Shown: positions 8,917 through 19,483 of the stretch, in pieces
How positions within the stretch are numbered: position 1 is the stretch's first letter
Layout of the letters: each line of letters starts with the position of its first letter
Position numbers and translations under genes: made by a program
DNA from: Coemansia sp. RSA 922
Lineage: Eukaryota > Kickxellomycota > Kickxellomycetes > Kickxellales > Kickxellaceae
Reading direction: 5' to 3'
DNA length: 54,858 nt
NCBI GenBank assembly: GCA_027577415.1
Contig: JANBQS010000028.1
Coordinates: forward strand, 1 to 54,858
Notes under the pieces: model-generated
What the model was told of the DNA's origin: nothing
Seen by the model: the letters and a program-made list of their open reading frames with translations, nothing else
Databases searched by the model: none

Positions 8917-11037
8917 TTATTGAAGCCCGTACTGCTTTGCGAGTTTCTGCTTTGTCTGGAACATCTCGAGCTCCGAATCGGCCTTAATCTTATCGCGTAC
9001 CATTTCGACTCTCTTCTGAATATCCGAGCACTTGGCGTGCTTATACATGAGGCTACACAAGTCATTTAGTTCCTCGTCGGCCATAGTGTTTGTCTCGTTA
9101 CAGACAAAGTTTAGCAACTGCGGTGCCATATCCCGCATCTCCTCTGACATATCCCCTGGAGATCCATGCTTCGGGCACGACGTCTGGTCACAGCTACGGC
9201 AAGTGCAGAGCACCTCTCCGGGGGCCTCAGGTTGCGCGTCTTCAACTGGCGCTTTGACCGGGTACATGCTGTTGAGCAAGAGTTTCTCCAGCTGGTCGCC
9301 GTCATCAGCTGCCAACAGTGGGTCAGGATTGCGGTACGCCATTAGATGGGCAGGCAGCAATGGAGAAGAGCCACGCCCGCCGCCGCCGACACGCATGTTT
9401 GTATCGGCAACAGCCGTCGTCTTAGCTGGCTGATGCGCTTGGTATGCGGCACTTTGCTGTAAGAGCGATGGTAGGGATACAGCGGGTCCCGTATTGGCCA
9501 TCGAGAACATACCAGCTGTCAGGCCGTTACCGGCCGTGGCAGTGGTGAGCGCAGGAGGAATAAAGCTAATTAGTCCGTCGTTACTGACATGCGATGGCGA
9601 CAACGTAAACAATTCGCTCAGTGACGGTGTCAGAGTAGGGTTCTGACTACTGGTGGGGCTAGACGACTGCTGTTGCATGAACGAAGCTAACTGTGCAAAC
9701 CCGTTCTGACCCTGGAACGAGTCCATGCCAAACATATTACCCGAAGAGCTGCCACCTGAAACAGTGCTCAGTGGCACAAACATGTCGCCAGGCGTCGCTG
9801 CCGTAGTAGACACCGATGGCGAGCGCGAGTCTCTATCGCCGTACCTCGTAGTAGACGACGCCAACTGCGATGAACGGCCCGCGGAGTACATACCGCCAGG
9901 CGAGACCGTGGGCACCATGGACGAGCTACCCATGCCGGGACTATCAAACAAATGGTCCATGAACGAGCCCGTGCTGATATTCTGGTTGGACGCCAACATC
10001 TGGATGCCCGACAACATGTCGTTCGAAAACCCAGTCGTCAAGCCCGTCGATACCATGCCTAACAAGGGATCGTGGTCGGCCAGCATCGCACCACTAGAGC
10101 GCTGAATCAAACCACTGGCCGAGGACAAGTCAAAATTCGGGTACAAGGTAGGCACACTCTGCGGCGACGCACCATCGCGCCTCGGCTGAATAGCGTCCAT
10201 AGCTCCTGGTTTAGTTAAATCCGCGCCCCTCAAGGCGGCTTGCTGCAGATCATAAGACCCCGTCAGATTCAAGCCACCAGGTACATTTGAGGACTCGAAC
10301 AGATCCGTAATGGCTTGATCGAAATCCACAGAGGAAGGGACGTTCTCGTAAGTAAACTGTGTACCGCCGCTCTTTAACGTCACATTCTCTTCCTTTAACT
10401 GATCCACGCACTGCTTCAGCTGGGCGTTCTCTCTTTCGGTGCGCTCTTGTTGCTCGGTCAGTTCCTTCACCTTTTCTTCGAGACCCTTGAGATACTGCTG
10501 CTTGCGTTCGCGGAATGCACGCTGCGCGGCTCGGTTCTGCGCCGTGCGCTTTGTGGAGGCTTCGGTTAGGATGGGCTTTCGTCCGGGCTTTTTAAACTTT
10601 TTCTCGTCGTGCAAATCGTCCTCTTGGTACATGTCGTCATGCGAATCCTCACTGCCATCTAACACCTCACGATACAATGTAACGAAGAAAGGACAAGGTT
10701 AGACAGTTTTGTACTATACTTCAAAAAAAGGGCGATAAGCTCGGCTTGGGAAAAGTAGGGATAGGGGGAGCCAAGACGTTGCCTCTTCATCCCGATTGTG
10801 AATGCACAGAGGAGGATCAGTTGACGTCCGCTAGTAGAGGACAAAAAAAAAAGGGCAAGGGATGTCAAGTATAAGGGAGGCGCGGGCAGGTTACAGTGGT
10901 CATACAGCGCCACGTATACCCCCCTAGCTTATCCTTCTCACCAGCAAAAAGGGTAGAGAGTTAGGTGGATATTTACCTGTGGATGTAGCTCGCTTCTGCG
11001 GCGTCACTCCGGCAATAGCGACCTCGACTGTACTCAT
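8917..11037 (-). CDS. YAP1/PAP1-type bZIP oxidative-stress regulator, 600 aa, two exons
   Basis: Exon 1 is 11037-10977 (ATG, 61 nt). An intron of 318 bp (10976-10659; donor GTAAAT, CTAAC branch site, acceptor GTTAG) is inferred, because the downstream frame has no ATG at a sensible place and the phases join exactly. Exon 2 is 10658-8917. The basic region KRTAQNRAAQRAFRERK (near residue 55) is the YAP/PAP1 signature, followed by a leucine zipper to about 110. The middle is Ser/Gly/Gln-rich. A cysteine cluster (CTCRSCDQTSCPKH, near 495) and a C-terminal cysteine segment (NDLCSLMYKHAKCSD, near 555) match the n-CRD and c-CRD that form redox disulfides masking a nuclear export signal. Expected role: nuclear activation of antioxidant genes. 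It is divergent from MED12. Confidence 0.93.
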
Positions 11038-11499
11038 GGCTAGGGCAGAAAGTGGGAAGAGAGAAAAAAATAGGGAAGGTATATGTGGGAGCAGGCTGGC
11101 TGACAAATGATAGCAAGCAAAAATAAGATAAAAGAAAGAGAAAAAAACAAGTGTGGCTAAGAGCGGATAGATTGGCAAGAGATTCGATTACAAGAAAAAA
11201 AAGTTTAAGAGTAGAAAACGAAAAAAAAAGTTGCTACGCCCTATGTATTCCCTTCCTTTTGCACAGATTGCTATGGCTGTACGACTTGCACATTAGTCAG
11301 CTGGGAGCGTGTCACATGCGTGGGCGATGATTGGAACCGCATAATTCACTTGCCGCCCCTGCATACAGGCCTAAGTTTCTAGCGCTACAGCCTTATTTTT
11401 TTGGCGCATACAAGATACGGCGCCTTCTTTGTATTTATCTTTCAATTTTCTTCATTTTCCAGCGTACCAAATTGTCCTTTTGCATTTTTTTTTTTCGAT

Positions 11500-14400
11500 A
11501 TGAGCGCGACACCGGCCAGCAGCGCGGCGATAAACAGCGCTGCCACTACTGGCGGCAGCAGCACTAGCACCACTAGTGGTCACACGAATAAGCGTCAGCG
11601 AATGACTTGGCGAGGTACAAGCAATGACATTCTCCCCTTAAGAAAGTACACGCCCACACCCACCAGCGGCACGGCCCCGCTCCACAGCTCGCATGACTTT
11701 GGACACACTGACTTTTACCCAGCCAAGCCCGGCCAAAACGAGAGTCAGCTAAGCGAGCGCACAATCCGGTATGGCTACGTCGACGTCCCACGCGTCGACT
11801 ACGAGCATGCATCCAGCCACAACATAGTATATGAGCGTCTTCAAGATACTCGAGTATTCCAGGAGCTCCAGGCATTCGCAGCAGGCACAGCTCAACGCCA
11901 ATGGGCTCGTGGTTGTATTGCTTCTAGTGACCTACCACGACTGCCTAATCGCGCGGTAAAGTCAGATGAACGTCGTGACGAGTGGCTCAGAAGCCTGAGT
12001 AACCCCCGCGTCCCACTGAGCGTGTTGGCCAACTCGATGCCCTTTGGACTGCGTGGCGAGCGGCTCTTAGAGTCTCTACGGTTGCATATGGTTCCGTTGC
12101 AGAGAGCCATTTGGGCCATTCGCTTGACGGGTGTTTATGAGATGTTCGGTATGCAGACACGCGCGCCAGATCATGCCAATCTCAAGGCACTGGAGAGTCA
12201 GTATACTGTGCAGTGGTCCAAGCAGTTCACACAGTTTATTGAGCACACTTTGGCAGCCGCACCCACAGGTGCCACTGACAGCGAGGGCGCAGCGCCTTTG
12301 GTGCACACGCCCAGTAATATGGCTGCTACGCCTGGTATGTCGAACAACACCGCTACGCCGCAAGCGAATGCCCCAGCGAATTGGCCCAGAAACTGGGCGT
12401 TTTGCCTGTCGCTGCTCCATGAACAGTATAGCCAGGGCCTGCTTGACCAAAGACACTTGGTCAGTTGGCTGGTAGGCCAGTTCCGCCACACTCCTGTCGA
12501 CAAGTGCATGTTTATTTTGCCCCTAGTTCGCGACTACACCATGGATGTGGGCAAGTCTCGCACGCCTCTGCGCAAGCTCATCGGTGCCGTGTCGTTTCGT
12601 ATCGAGCAAACCGAACGGTATCCGTCGCTACACTTATTCCACGACCAACTTTGTCGCTACTTGATTCGTCTGTTTACGACTTTTCCCGATGCCTTTGTCG
12701 AGCCTACTACTTGGGCAGCTTATCGGCGAGCTTTGGACGTGGCTGGGAAGCGGGTACATGGCGATTCTACGCAAGGCGTTTTGGGTCGTCTTTTGAAACA
12801 GGTCGAGTATCGTAACTCGCGCTTTTCCTGCTTGGTCGCCAAGAAGGACTCGATCCTATCTAGCACTCGACAGGATAATTGTTCGGTGGCTCCGTTGCGC
12901 GTACTTGCTAGTCTGACGCCCGATTCAGATATTGGCGAGGTGTTTGACGCGCTCTTTGGCTCTTTTTCAGCGGAGGCGGCACATGTAATACGACTGATCT
13001 GCTATTGGGCGGTTGAGGACCAGATATTGCCAGCTAGTACACAGTTCCGCCTGCTAGCAGCCGCCCAACTCTGTAAGACCTATGTTGTTCGCCAGCCCAT
13101 TGCTGCCTCCGGAGCGAGCTCTAGCCCGAGTGACGTGCAGCGCGCAGTTGTTGGCTTTCTGGATATATTCCCGCTACCAGCCAGCGGAGACAATAAGCGC
13201 GACTCCAGCGTATGGCGCGTGTGCTCTCTATTAGAGCGACTATCGGACGTTGGCAGCTTCTCGTTGCTAAAGTACTTGCAGTTGCTGACTGCGCGCGGCG
13301 ATTTCTTTGGCACAAACTTTGACACACCTCGATCGCAGCGCCATTTAGACTACGTGCTCCATATACCAATAAGCTCTGTTGAGCTGAAGGAACAGCGCAA
13401 GATGCTTCTATACGACTGCGATGTGAGCGGCGATATAGCTAAAACGGTGGACGAAGACCCTGCTCTTGCCTTGCTGAGGAGCGAGATATCGAAGATGCTG
13501 CCCTTGTTGGTGGCCTATACGTGTGCAACGCCGCTTCGTGCTCGGAACAGCGAAAAGCCGCCTACTATCGACTTGGACATTGTGCGTTGGTGGACTCCTG
13601 ACAGTGTTGCCGATTTGCTCAATGTTCAGACGCTGCCTACTGCTGCGCAGTTTTCAGAGGCGAAGCTGCAATCGCCACTGGCGCATACCGTTTGTGTAAA
13701 AGACTGGATTGCGTCATTATCGGACCACATTGCCGACGAACCGGCGTTGAACCGAGATTTTTTGTCAGAGTGCATACTCTTGCTGCAAACTAGTCCACGC
13801 AACGTTATCGACTTGGTCATAAACCAGCGTCTATTGCCCATTGTCTACGACTATATAGTGAAGGACATTAAGGTCGGAGTAGATAATTGGCGTGTTATTA
13901 CTAGACCCGGTACTTCCCTTCTCAACCGGCGACAGACAGCAGCCGTTATACGCGTACTGGCCGAGTCTGGTTTATTCAGTCAACTGCTGGACTTTCTCCT
14001 GTGGGTACTAGACCACACCACCACAGTTTCAGTTCTATCGCTGAGCCATCGTGTGTTGCGTCGCTATACTCCGGTGTGGAAACAGTTGGGCAAGCTGCCG
14101 ACGGCTATCGCTGCAATCGAGAAAGAGCGTAAGGAGGCGAGAGGCGGCTCAGAGACCTTTGACTTTGAACTCTACCGCACAGCACAGTACTGGGCTAGCT
14201 TCGATAGTGATGCTCGCTGCTTGGCTGAGCAATCACAGCGCGACTACGACCAAAGCGTGAACTTGCAAGTCAGCTCGTTGCTCTACGGCAGCCATACCTC
14301 TCTACCAGCCAGTGCTAGTAAGGATATTCTGCAGCTAGCGCAGCAACTTATCCGTGAGCGTACTCGTGAGCCGTCCGGATCGAGTGAAGCTGAGTGGGCT

Positions 14401-17400
14401 ATTACACCGTGCTTCCAAAAGATTGCCAGCTGGGCGCAGAGCGTCACACAACGCAGCGACTTTGCTGGTAGTCCGGCTATGCAACTCGATACGCCTAATT
14501 CTCCGCCCGGCGGGGTGGCAGCTAGACTGGCAAAGCTACAGGCTATGCTTGCGCATATCGTTGTGGATGCTACGCAGGCTGCATTGGTTACTAGTCGGAC
14601 TTTGCCATTGGCGCCATCGGGTGCTTCAGATCGCGCCAAGGACGAGGCTATGTTGCGCTGTTTTGTCGAACTGTGCGCTCAGTTGGTCCATTGGTTCGCC
14701 GTGTGTTCCGGTTTGGCCATGTCTCCTGACTATATTGCGCCTCTGCTCCTCAAGGCAATGTCCTCTGCAATAGGATCGTGGACGCTTAGTCGATCTAGCT
14801 CGTCGAACGTACTCGCTGCCCCGGCCGCGACATCGCCTTTGGGTCACTCGGTTGCGACCACGCCTATGCTGTTGGAGTCGGAGATCGAGGCAGGTATGCA
14901 TGTGGCCTATATCTGGGTCAATAGTCTACTGAGCTGTGGGTGCTTGCGTCTCGACGACCTTATCCCATGGCTGATTGAAATGTGTCGCGAGGAACCGACT
15001 CAGCAGAACCTAGCTCAGTACACGTGTCTCGCGGGCATCATGTGTGCACTAGGTATGCCCACGCAGCAACAAGGCGAGAGCCACTCCTTGGCGGGTGATA
15101 CCAACAATGGCAACAACGGCACTAATGGCAGCGGTGCTGACGACTATAGCGTTTCACGCGATTTGCGGCATATGTACGAGTTATTGGAGATTGGCTCATG
15201 CTGGCAGGCGACGCTTGATGGGAACCGCTTGTGCCGTATCCAAGCAATCGAGCTGGTGTTTACTAATGCCTCGGTATCTGGGCGTTTGCGCGGGCTCGGA
15301 GCGCCTCGACTTGCCACGACTCTGATGCGCGCAACAACGGCACTAGCCCAGTCACAGTGGATCATGTCTGTTGTGGACCATGTACCGTATTCCCGCCAAG
15401 GCACGGTGAGAGCAGCCGACATGCATGGACCGTACTACAGTATGCTCGAGATCTACCAGGCTAACATCGAGGGCCAGATCCACGACCCTGCGATAATGCT
15501 GCCCGTTAAGCGTGCGATACTCCGAGTCCTGATGACCCTGTGCGAGGGAGCCGACCCGGCACCCGGTGGGTTTTCGGCCATGACGACAGCCGAGGTAGCA
15601 CATCGACTGCGCGAAACCATTCGTCGATTCTGGTATGGCCCAGCAGCAAAGGGAGGTCAAACAGCAGCGACATCCAAAATCGCTACTATTCTAAACTCCC
15701 TGTTGCTCTTTGCGTCCACCGCGTTGCAAGAAAGCGAGGCTACAACCGACGCGTTTGCTGTTGCCGCTGGAGCCAAGGCTATAGCAGGTACTATGGACGA
15801 CGTCCACTCGGGAGCTGGAGCCGGTGCTCAAGACATTGGCTGTGTCGCCCAGGGTTTGGAGCATGACGGTGGGCATGTGCAGTTTGTCACCAACACTATG
15901 GCATATCTGTCGTCTTGCGTTCTCGATGCAGCGTTCAACTGGGGCTCAGGCGATATTCCAGTGTCAAAGGGCCTGGCTAGTCGGAGATGCGCAAGCCTCG
16001 CCGAGGCACTGTGCACATTGAGTCCCAGCGTTTTGTTGACGCTGATCGAGTCCTGTGTTGGATCGCTTCTCTCGCTTAGTCCGGCCAGACTACACACTGT
16101 TGCCACAAGCGCCGAATCCGCCGATATTTCTCAGCAGCGACCAGCGGCATCTCAGGGCTCTGGTACAGGACTTGATGAGCGCGTAGCGGCGATTGTTAGC
16201 GCATTCAGTGCAGATTCGGGTTGCTTGTTTGACATAAACACTGCCGACTACAACGGGATGGAGCTGGACGATGCAAGCGGCGACAGTGGCTCTCGACAGG
16301 ACGATGCACTGATGTTTGCAGCCTATGCTGAGCGTGGCTCCGCGCTGGCCAAGCTTATCCAGCAGCTCGTGCAGCGACTGGTTCTACATATCGACACCGG
16401 CAACAATACCAAAAGCTTTGTGGCGGGGAGTACGTTGGCAGCACTGCGCGATCTGTCCAGCGGTATATTGGGTCAAATCCAGGCGATCTGCTTGCGTATC
16501 AACCCAACTGCCGCCGCACAGTTGTCGCTCAAGGCGTGTGACCGCTCAGTCAGTCCTAGTACTAATCTGGCGACTGCTGCCTATACCGAAGAAGCAGATA
16601 GCGATGCGTTTGCACCGCAAGCTACAGCCCACGCTGAACTGGATTTGTATCGCCTGCGTACAGCGCTTAGCTGGAGACTCCAAGCCGTCCTGCCCATGTG
16701 TAACCTGTTCCGACAGTTCCCAGACGAGTTTGGAGTGAGCGAATGGCTGATAACTTTAGTAACTCTGTGCCTGGCCCCTGTCTGCCAGCCCTCGGACAAT
16801 GGTGACGATGCGTGTGATGGGAAGGATGAACTGTATCAGTTTCTTTTGGACTTTGCCGCTATCACCAATGAGTGTATCACACCCGCCATGCGCAAGATCG
16901 TCCTGGGATCGCTTCGTCTGGCAGCCCCACTGCTGCGCTCAGCGATACAGAGCTCAAAGTGCACCGAGGTACTAGGCCGTTTGTTCCCCTTTGACACGAC
17001 AATTGTGCCTACGAGCGATATCCAGCCGCTTGTATCCAGTGGCTTGGACAATCCCTGGGTATGGATCGAGTCCTTGGAATTTGTGCCTTTGGCCTCGCTC
17101 AACAGCTCGGCGATAGCTAATGCGGGGCTCGAGGGCATTACACCGTTCACGTTGCGCGGGACATTGCAGCAAGAAACCATTGCTCGCAGTACCCGGTCCA
17201 CAGCACCCAGTGGGTCAGGGTACGGACTGGGAATGCGATCCAACAGCGCCACAAGTATTGGCTCTAGCAACCGCAATACCAGCTTACCTCATCGACTGCA
17301 GTACTTGGAGAACCCGTATTTCCCCATGCAACCGTCGTTTATATTCCCGCTGGCTGAAACGCCTATTCCCTGGCAACTATTTGGTGGCAAGCGTCGTCGC

Positions 17401-17469
17401 CTTGATATGGAGTCTAGACTGGTTTGGCGTAGCTTGTGCGAGTCGACGTTTAATCCTAGCAGTTTGTAG
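11500..17469 (+). CDS. MED12: Mediator complex subunit 12 (CDK8 module), 1989 aa
   Basis: The start is taken at ATG 11500 (MSATPASS). The longer frame from 11401 begins at a non-ATG codon and is Phe-rich leader. The N-terminal Med12 domain is visible at about residues 60-120: the KPGQNESQLSERTIRYGYVD segment, then a conserved block ending FQELQAFAAGTAQRQW. The LCEWAV-type domain shows as LICYWAVEDQ near residue 500. The rest is long helical repeat-like sequence with Ser/Thr/Asn-rich linkers, as in fungal SRB8/MED12. MED12 joins MED13, CDK8 and cyclin C in the kinase module that regulates RNA polymerase II recruitment. No intron is evident over 6 kb. It shares a 460-bp divergent promoter with the bZIP gene and converges on the CD2BP2-like gene. 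Confidence 0.9.
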   Translation: MSATPASSAAINSAATTGGSSTSTTSGHTNKRQRMTWRGTSNDILPLRKYTPTPTSGTAPLHSSHDFGHTDFYPAKPGQNESQLSERTIRYGYVDVPRVDYEHASSHNIVYERLQDTRVFQELQAFAAGTAQRQWARGCIASSDLPRLPNRAVKSDERRDEWLRSLSNPRVPLSVLANSMPFGLRGERLLESLRLHMVPLQRAIWAIRLTGVYEMFGMQTRAPDHANLKALESQYTVQWSKQFTQFIEHTLAAAPTGATDSEGAAPLVHTPSNMAATPGMSNNTATPQANAPANWPRNWAFCLSLLHEQYSQGLLDQRHLVSWLVGQFRHTPVDKCMFILPLVRDYTMDVGKSRTPLRKLIGAVSFRIEQTERYPSLHLFHDQLCRYLIRLFTTFPDAFVEPTTWAAYRRALDVAGKRVHGDSTQGVLGRLLKQVEYRNSRFSCLVAKKDSILSSTRQDNCSVAPLRVLASLTPDSDIGEVFDALFGSFSAEAAHVIRLICYWAVEDQILPASTQFRLLAAAQLCKTYVVRQPIAASGASSSPSDVQRAVVGFLDIFPLPASGDNKRDSSVWRVCSLLERLSDVGSFSLLKYLQLLTARGDFFGTNFDTPRSQRHLDYVLHIPISSVELKEQRKMLLYDCDVSGDIAKTVDEDPALALLRSEISKMLPLLVAYTCATPLRARNSEKPPTIDLDIVRWWTPDSVADLLNVQTLPTAAQFSEAKLQSPLAHTVCVKDWIASLSDHIADEPALNRDFLSECILLLQTSPRNVIDLVINQRLLPIVYDYIVKDIKVGVDNWRVITRPGTSLLNRRQTAAVIRVLAESGLFSQLLDFLLWVLDHTTTVSVLSLSHRVLRRYTPVWKQLGKLPTAIAAIEKERKEARGGSETFDFELYRTAQYWASFDSDARCLAEQSQRDYDQSVNLQVSSLLYGSHTSLPASASKDILQLAQQLIRERTREPSGSSEAEWAITPCFQKIASWAQSVTQRSDFAGSPAMQLDTPNSPPGGVAARLAKLQAMLAHIVVDATQAALVTSRTLPLAPSGASDRAKDEAMLRCFVELCAQLVHWFAVCSGLAMSPDYIAPLLLKAMSSAIGSWTLSRSSSSNVLAAPAATSPLGHSVATTPMLLESEIEAGMHVAYIWVNSLLSCGCLRLDDLIPWLIEMCREEPTQQNLAQYTCLAGIMCALGMPTQQQGESHSLAGDTNNGNNGTNGSGADDYSVSRDLRHMYELLEIGSCWQATLDGNRLCRIQAIELVFTNASVSGRLRGLGAPRLATTLMRATTALAQSQWIMSVVDHVPYSRQGTVRAADMHGPYYSMLEIYQANIEGQIHDPAIMLPVKRAILRVLMTLCEGADPAPGGFSAMTTAEVAHRLRETIRRFWYGPAAKGGQTAATSKIATILNSLLLFASTALQESEATTDAFAVAAGAKAIAGTMDDVHSGAGAGAQDIGCVAQGLEHDGGHVQFVTNTMAYLSSCVLDAAFNWGSGDIPVSKGLASRRCASLAEALCTLSPSVLLTLIESCVGSLLSLSPARLHTVATSAESADISQQRPAASQGSGTGLDERVAAIVSAFSADSGCLFDINTADYNGMELDDASGDSGSRQDDALMFAAYAERGSALAKLIQQLVQRLVLHIDTGNNTKSFVAGSTLAALRDLSSGILGQIQAICLRINPTAAAQLSLKACDRSVSPSTNLATAAYTEEADSDAFAPQATAHAELDLYRLRTALSWRLQAVLPMCNLFRQFPDEFGVSEWLITLVTLCLAPVCQPSDNGDDACDGKDELYQFLLDFAAITNECITPAMRKIVLGSLRLAAPLLRSAIQSSKCTEVLGRLFPFDTTIVPTSDIQPLVSSGLDNPWVWIESLEFVPLASLNSSAIANAGLEGITPFTLRGTLQQETIARSTRSTAPSGSGYGLGMRSNSATSIGSSNRNTSLPHRLQYLENPYFPMQPSFIFPLAETPIPWQLFGGKRRRLDMESRLVWRSLCESTFNPSSL

Positions 17470-17548
17470 ACCCCGGGTTATTTTTACATTGATAGAACCT
17501 TTTTTTTAATACAAACCAAAAAAATCTGCGTGTTGTGTGTAATCTGAG

Positions 17549-18745
17549 CTATCGCCTAGTGGTTTGCATATATAGCTCATCCAGTTCGTCCAGCAGTTCA
17601 TCGGCCACCTCGACCAAATCGGCTCTAGTTTTGTCCGGTATGTTGGCACCGGTCGATTCCATGGATGATTGAAGCGGTGTACCGACGATCCAGTCATCAG
17701 GGATACGACCTGCCACGCGCATTTGACGCACTAGCTGCTCATAAGTATCCTCATATATGTTTACCATCCCTCTGACCATAGCCTGGTCAGCTAATACCGT
17801 GAGATGCTCGATAGCGCGCTTACGCTCGGCTTCCTTTCCGCCCTCCAACCCATCTTCTGCAACAGCAGAACCCTTTTGCTTGCCGCCCTTTTTGTTAGCC
17901 CACTTGTTTTTAGACTTTTGCTTAGGCCCACCGATCCTAGCCAAAGCAGTTAGTACTGTTTCGCGTGGGCGCAGAGTATTGAGTATCTCCACAATAATAT
18001 CCCCATCAGATGCAGATTCCCAACGTATTTCGTCATTGTCCGTTCCGAGCGAGCTGTTGTCTCGTTTAGCCTTGGATTCGCGGGCTTGCGCAATGGCGGT
18101 CTGAGATACGTCATTGAGCCAGTCATCCTGGTAGGCATGTGGGTCTTGCTTATTCCATACAAAGTTCCCACTGGAATCAAATTTGCCCTCTTCAAAATCA
18201 TCCTTCATATTGAAAGCCTCGATTTTAACCCGCCCACGATCCATCTCGCTATCGTACTCGGTCGTATCTGGCTGCTTGCCCCTATATCCAGCAATATCCA
18301 AATCAGCGTCCTCGGTACGCGATGCTGAACTCATTTCTTGTCCCTCTATATCGTCTATATCTAGGAACCGCTTGCGCTTCTTCTCTGAATGTTTCTCACT
18401 CGACCCCGCCTCATCAGCAAACATATCGTCTTCGTCCATGTCTCGTCTTGTTTCAGCAGAGTCATCGCCTTGCTCATCGACTTCATCGACTTCATCTTGG
18501 TCATCACTGTAGTCGCTTAAATCACGTACTTCGTCTTGGTCGCTGGCATCGCTGCCATAGCCATCAATATTGATTCGACGTCCTCGCCGACGACTGGAGG
18601 TAATGTCTGCTTCTAATTCGGCATTTGCGTCACTGTCGTATTCATCGGCACTCGAGTGGTAGTTATTCCCTAAATTGAGGTCATTTATCGTACTACGGCT
18701 GCCCTCGGCAAAGCGGACTCGTTTCCCAGCCGATTCCTTTGTCAT
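17549..18745 (-). CDS. CD2BP2/LIN1-like U5 snRNP-associated protein without a visible GYF domain, 398 aa
   Basis: The family is recognised from the N-terminal KRVRFAEG and the central block KIEAFNMKDDFEEGKFDSSG followed by NFVWNKQDPHAYQDDWLNDV (about residues 175-215), typical of CD2BP2/Lin1 (U5-52K). The intervening sequence is strongly acidic with basic NLS-like runs (KKRKRF). The family normally ends with a GYF domain that binds the U5 DIM1/15K protein. Here the C-terminus (residues 330-398) lacks the W-x-Y-x6-GPF signature, and only 79 bp separate the stop from the MED12 stop, leaving little room for another exon. The ATG at 18745 is preceded by an A-rich leader. Confidence 0.85.
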   Translation of the reverse strand: MTKESAGKRVRFAEGSRSTINDLNLGNNYHSSADEYDSDANAELEADITSSRRRGRRINIDGYGSDASDQDEVRDLSDYSDDQDEVDEVDEQGDDSAETRRDMDEDDMFADEAGSSEKHSEKKRKRFLDIDDIEGQEMSSASRTEDADLDIAGYRGKQPDTTEYDSEMDRGRVKIEAFNMKDDFEEGKFDSSGNFVWNKQDPHAYQDDWLNDVSQTAIAQARESKAKRDNSSLGTDNDEIRWESASDGDIIVEILNTLRPRETVLTALARIGGPKQKSKNKWANKKGGKQKGSAVAEDGLEGGKEAERKRAIEHLTVLADQAMVRGMVNIYEDTYEQLVRQMRVAGRIPDDWIVGTPLQSSMESTGANIPDKTRADLVEVADELLDELDELYMQTTRR

Positions 18746-19362
18746 TCTGAAAATAGAGGACTAAATAAAATTGAGTATAAAACAAAGAGAGCGAGTGTGG
18801 AATGTCGCCAGCTTTCTCGCTTAGGGCATTGTTGTTTAATCTCCGATCGGTTTAATCAAGTCGATCAAGCCAGCGATGAATATCCGTTTTGAACGTGGAT
18901 GTCTGATAATCTGTATATCGGTCGCATCAGCACTCCTGGCAAATAAAACAGGCGATTTCAAGGTGTAAATCAAGGATGTATTTACGAAGGCTGACACGCT
19001 CATAGCCCATCCTAAATATAGGATATGCAGAATGCACACCTTGCACGAGCACCAGTGCACTTATTTTGGGCTCACTGGACAATATCTGCGAAGATGTTCA
19101 AGTGCAGCAAGTTGTCAGCTGACACTATACAAAAGCTCGCCTGGCTAATTTCTTTTTTTCAAATGTAAAGCTCCAAATATCTGGATGGCAAGCTTTTTAT
19201 ATTTAGACCTGCACGAGCGTTGTCTGTACCAAGAAAAATTAATGCTTGGACACGCTGGTGGGTAGGTATAGGATACTTGCGAGTATTTTTTGGCATGTAT
19301 GCTGGCAATGCATTGCGATGATTTCTTCAAGTAGCTCTCAACTGAACAGTACTTGCATTTGG
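18746..19362. other. Intergenic region, no gene seen
   Basis: AT-rich intergenic DNA between the divergent CD2BP2-like and protease genes. It holds only short ORFs without motifs. Confidence 0.5.
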
Positions 19363-19370
19363 TATATAAA
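19363..19370 (+). promoter_or_regulatory. TATA box of the serine protease gene
   Basis: TATATAAA lies about 120 bases before the ATG at 19484. A CA-rich leader without upstream ATGs precedes the start, typical of a strongly regulated secreted-enzyme gene. Confidence 0.65.
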
Positions 19371-19483
19371 CAAAGAGATGCCGCTTCTCAAATTCACCAA
19401 AGTTCATCAACATATCTCACATACATGCACACTCAGCAACCTACACCACAGCCCCCTGTACAGCCAACACTCCAGTATTTACC

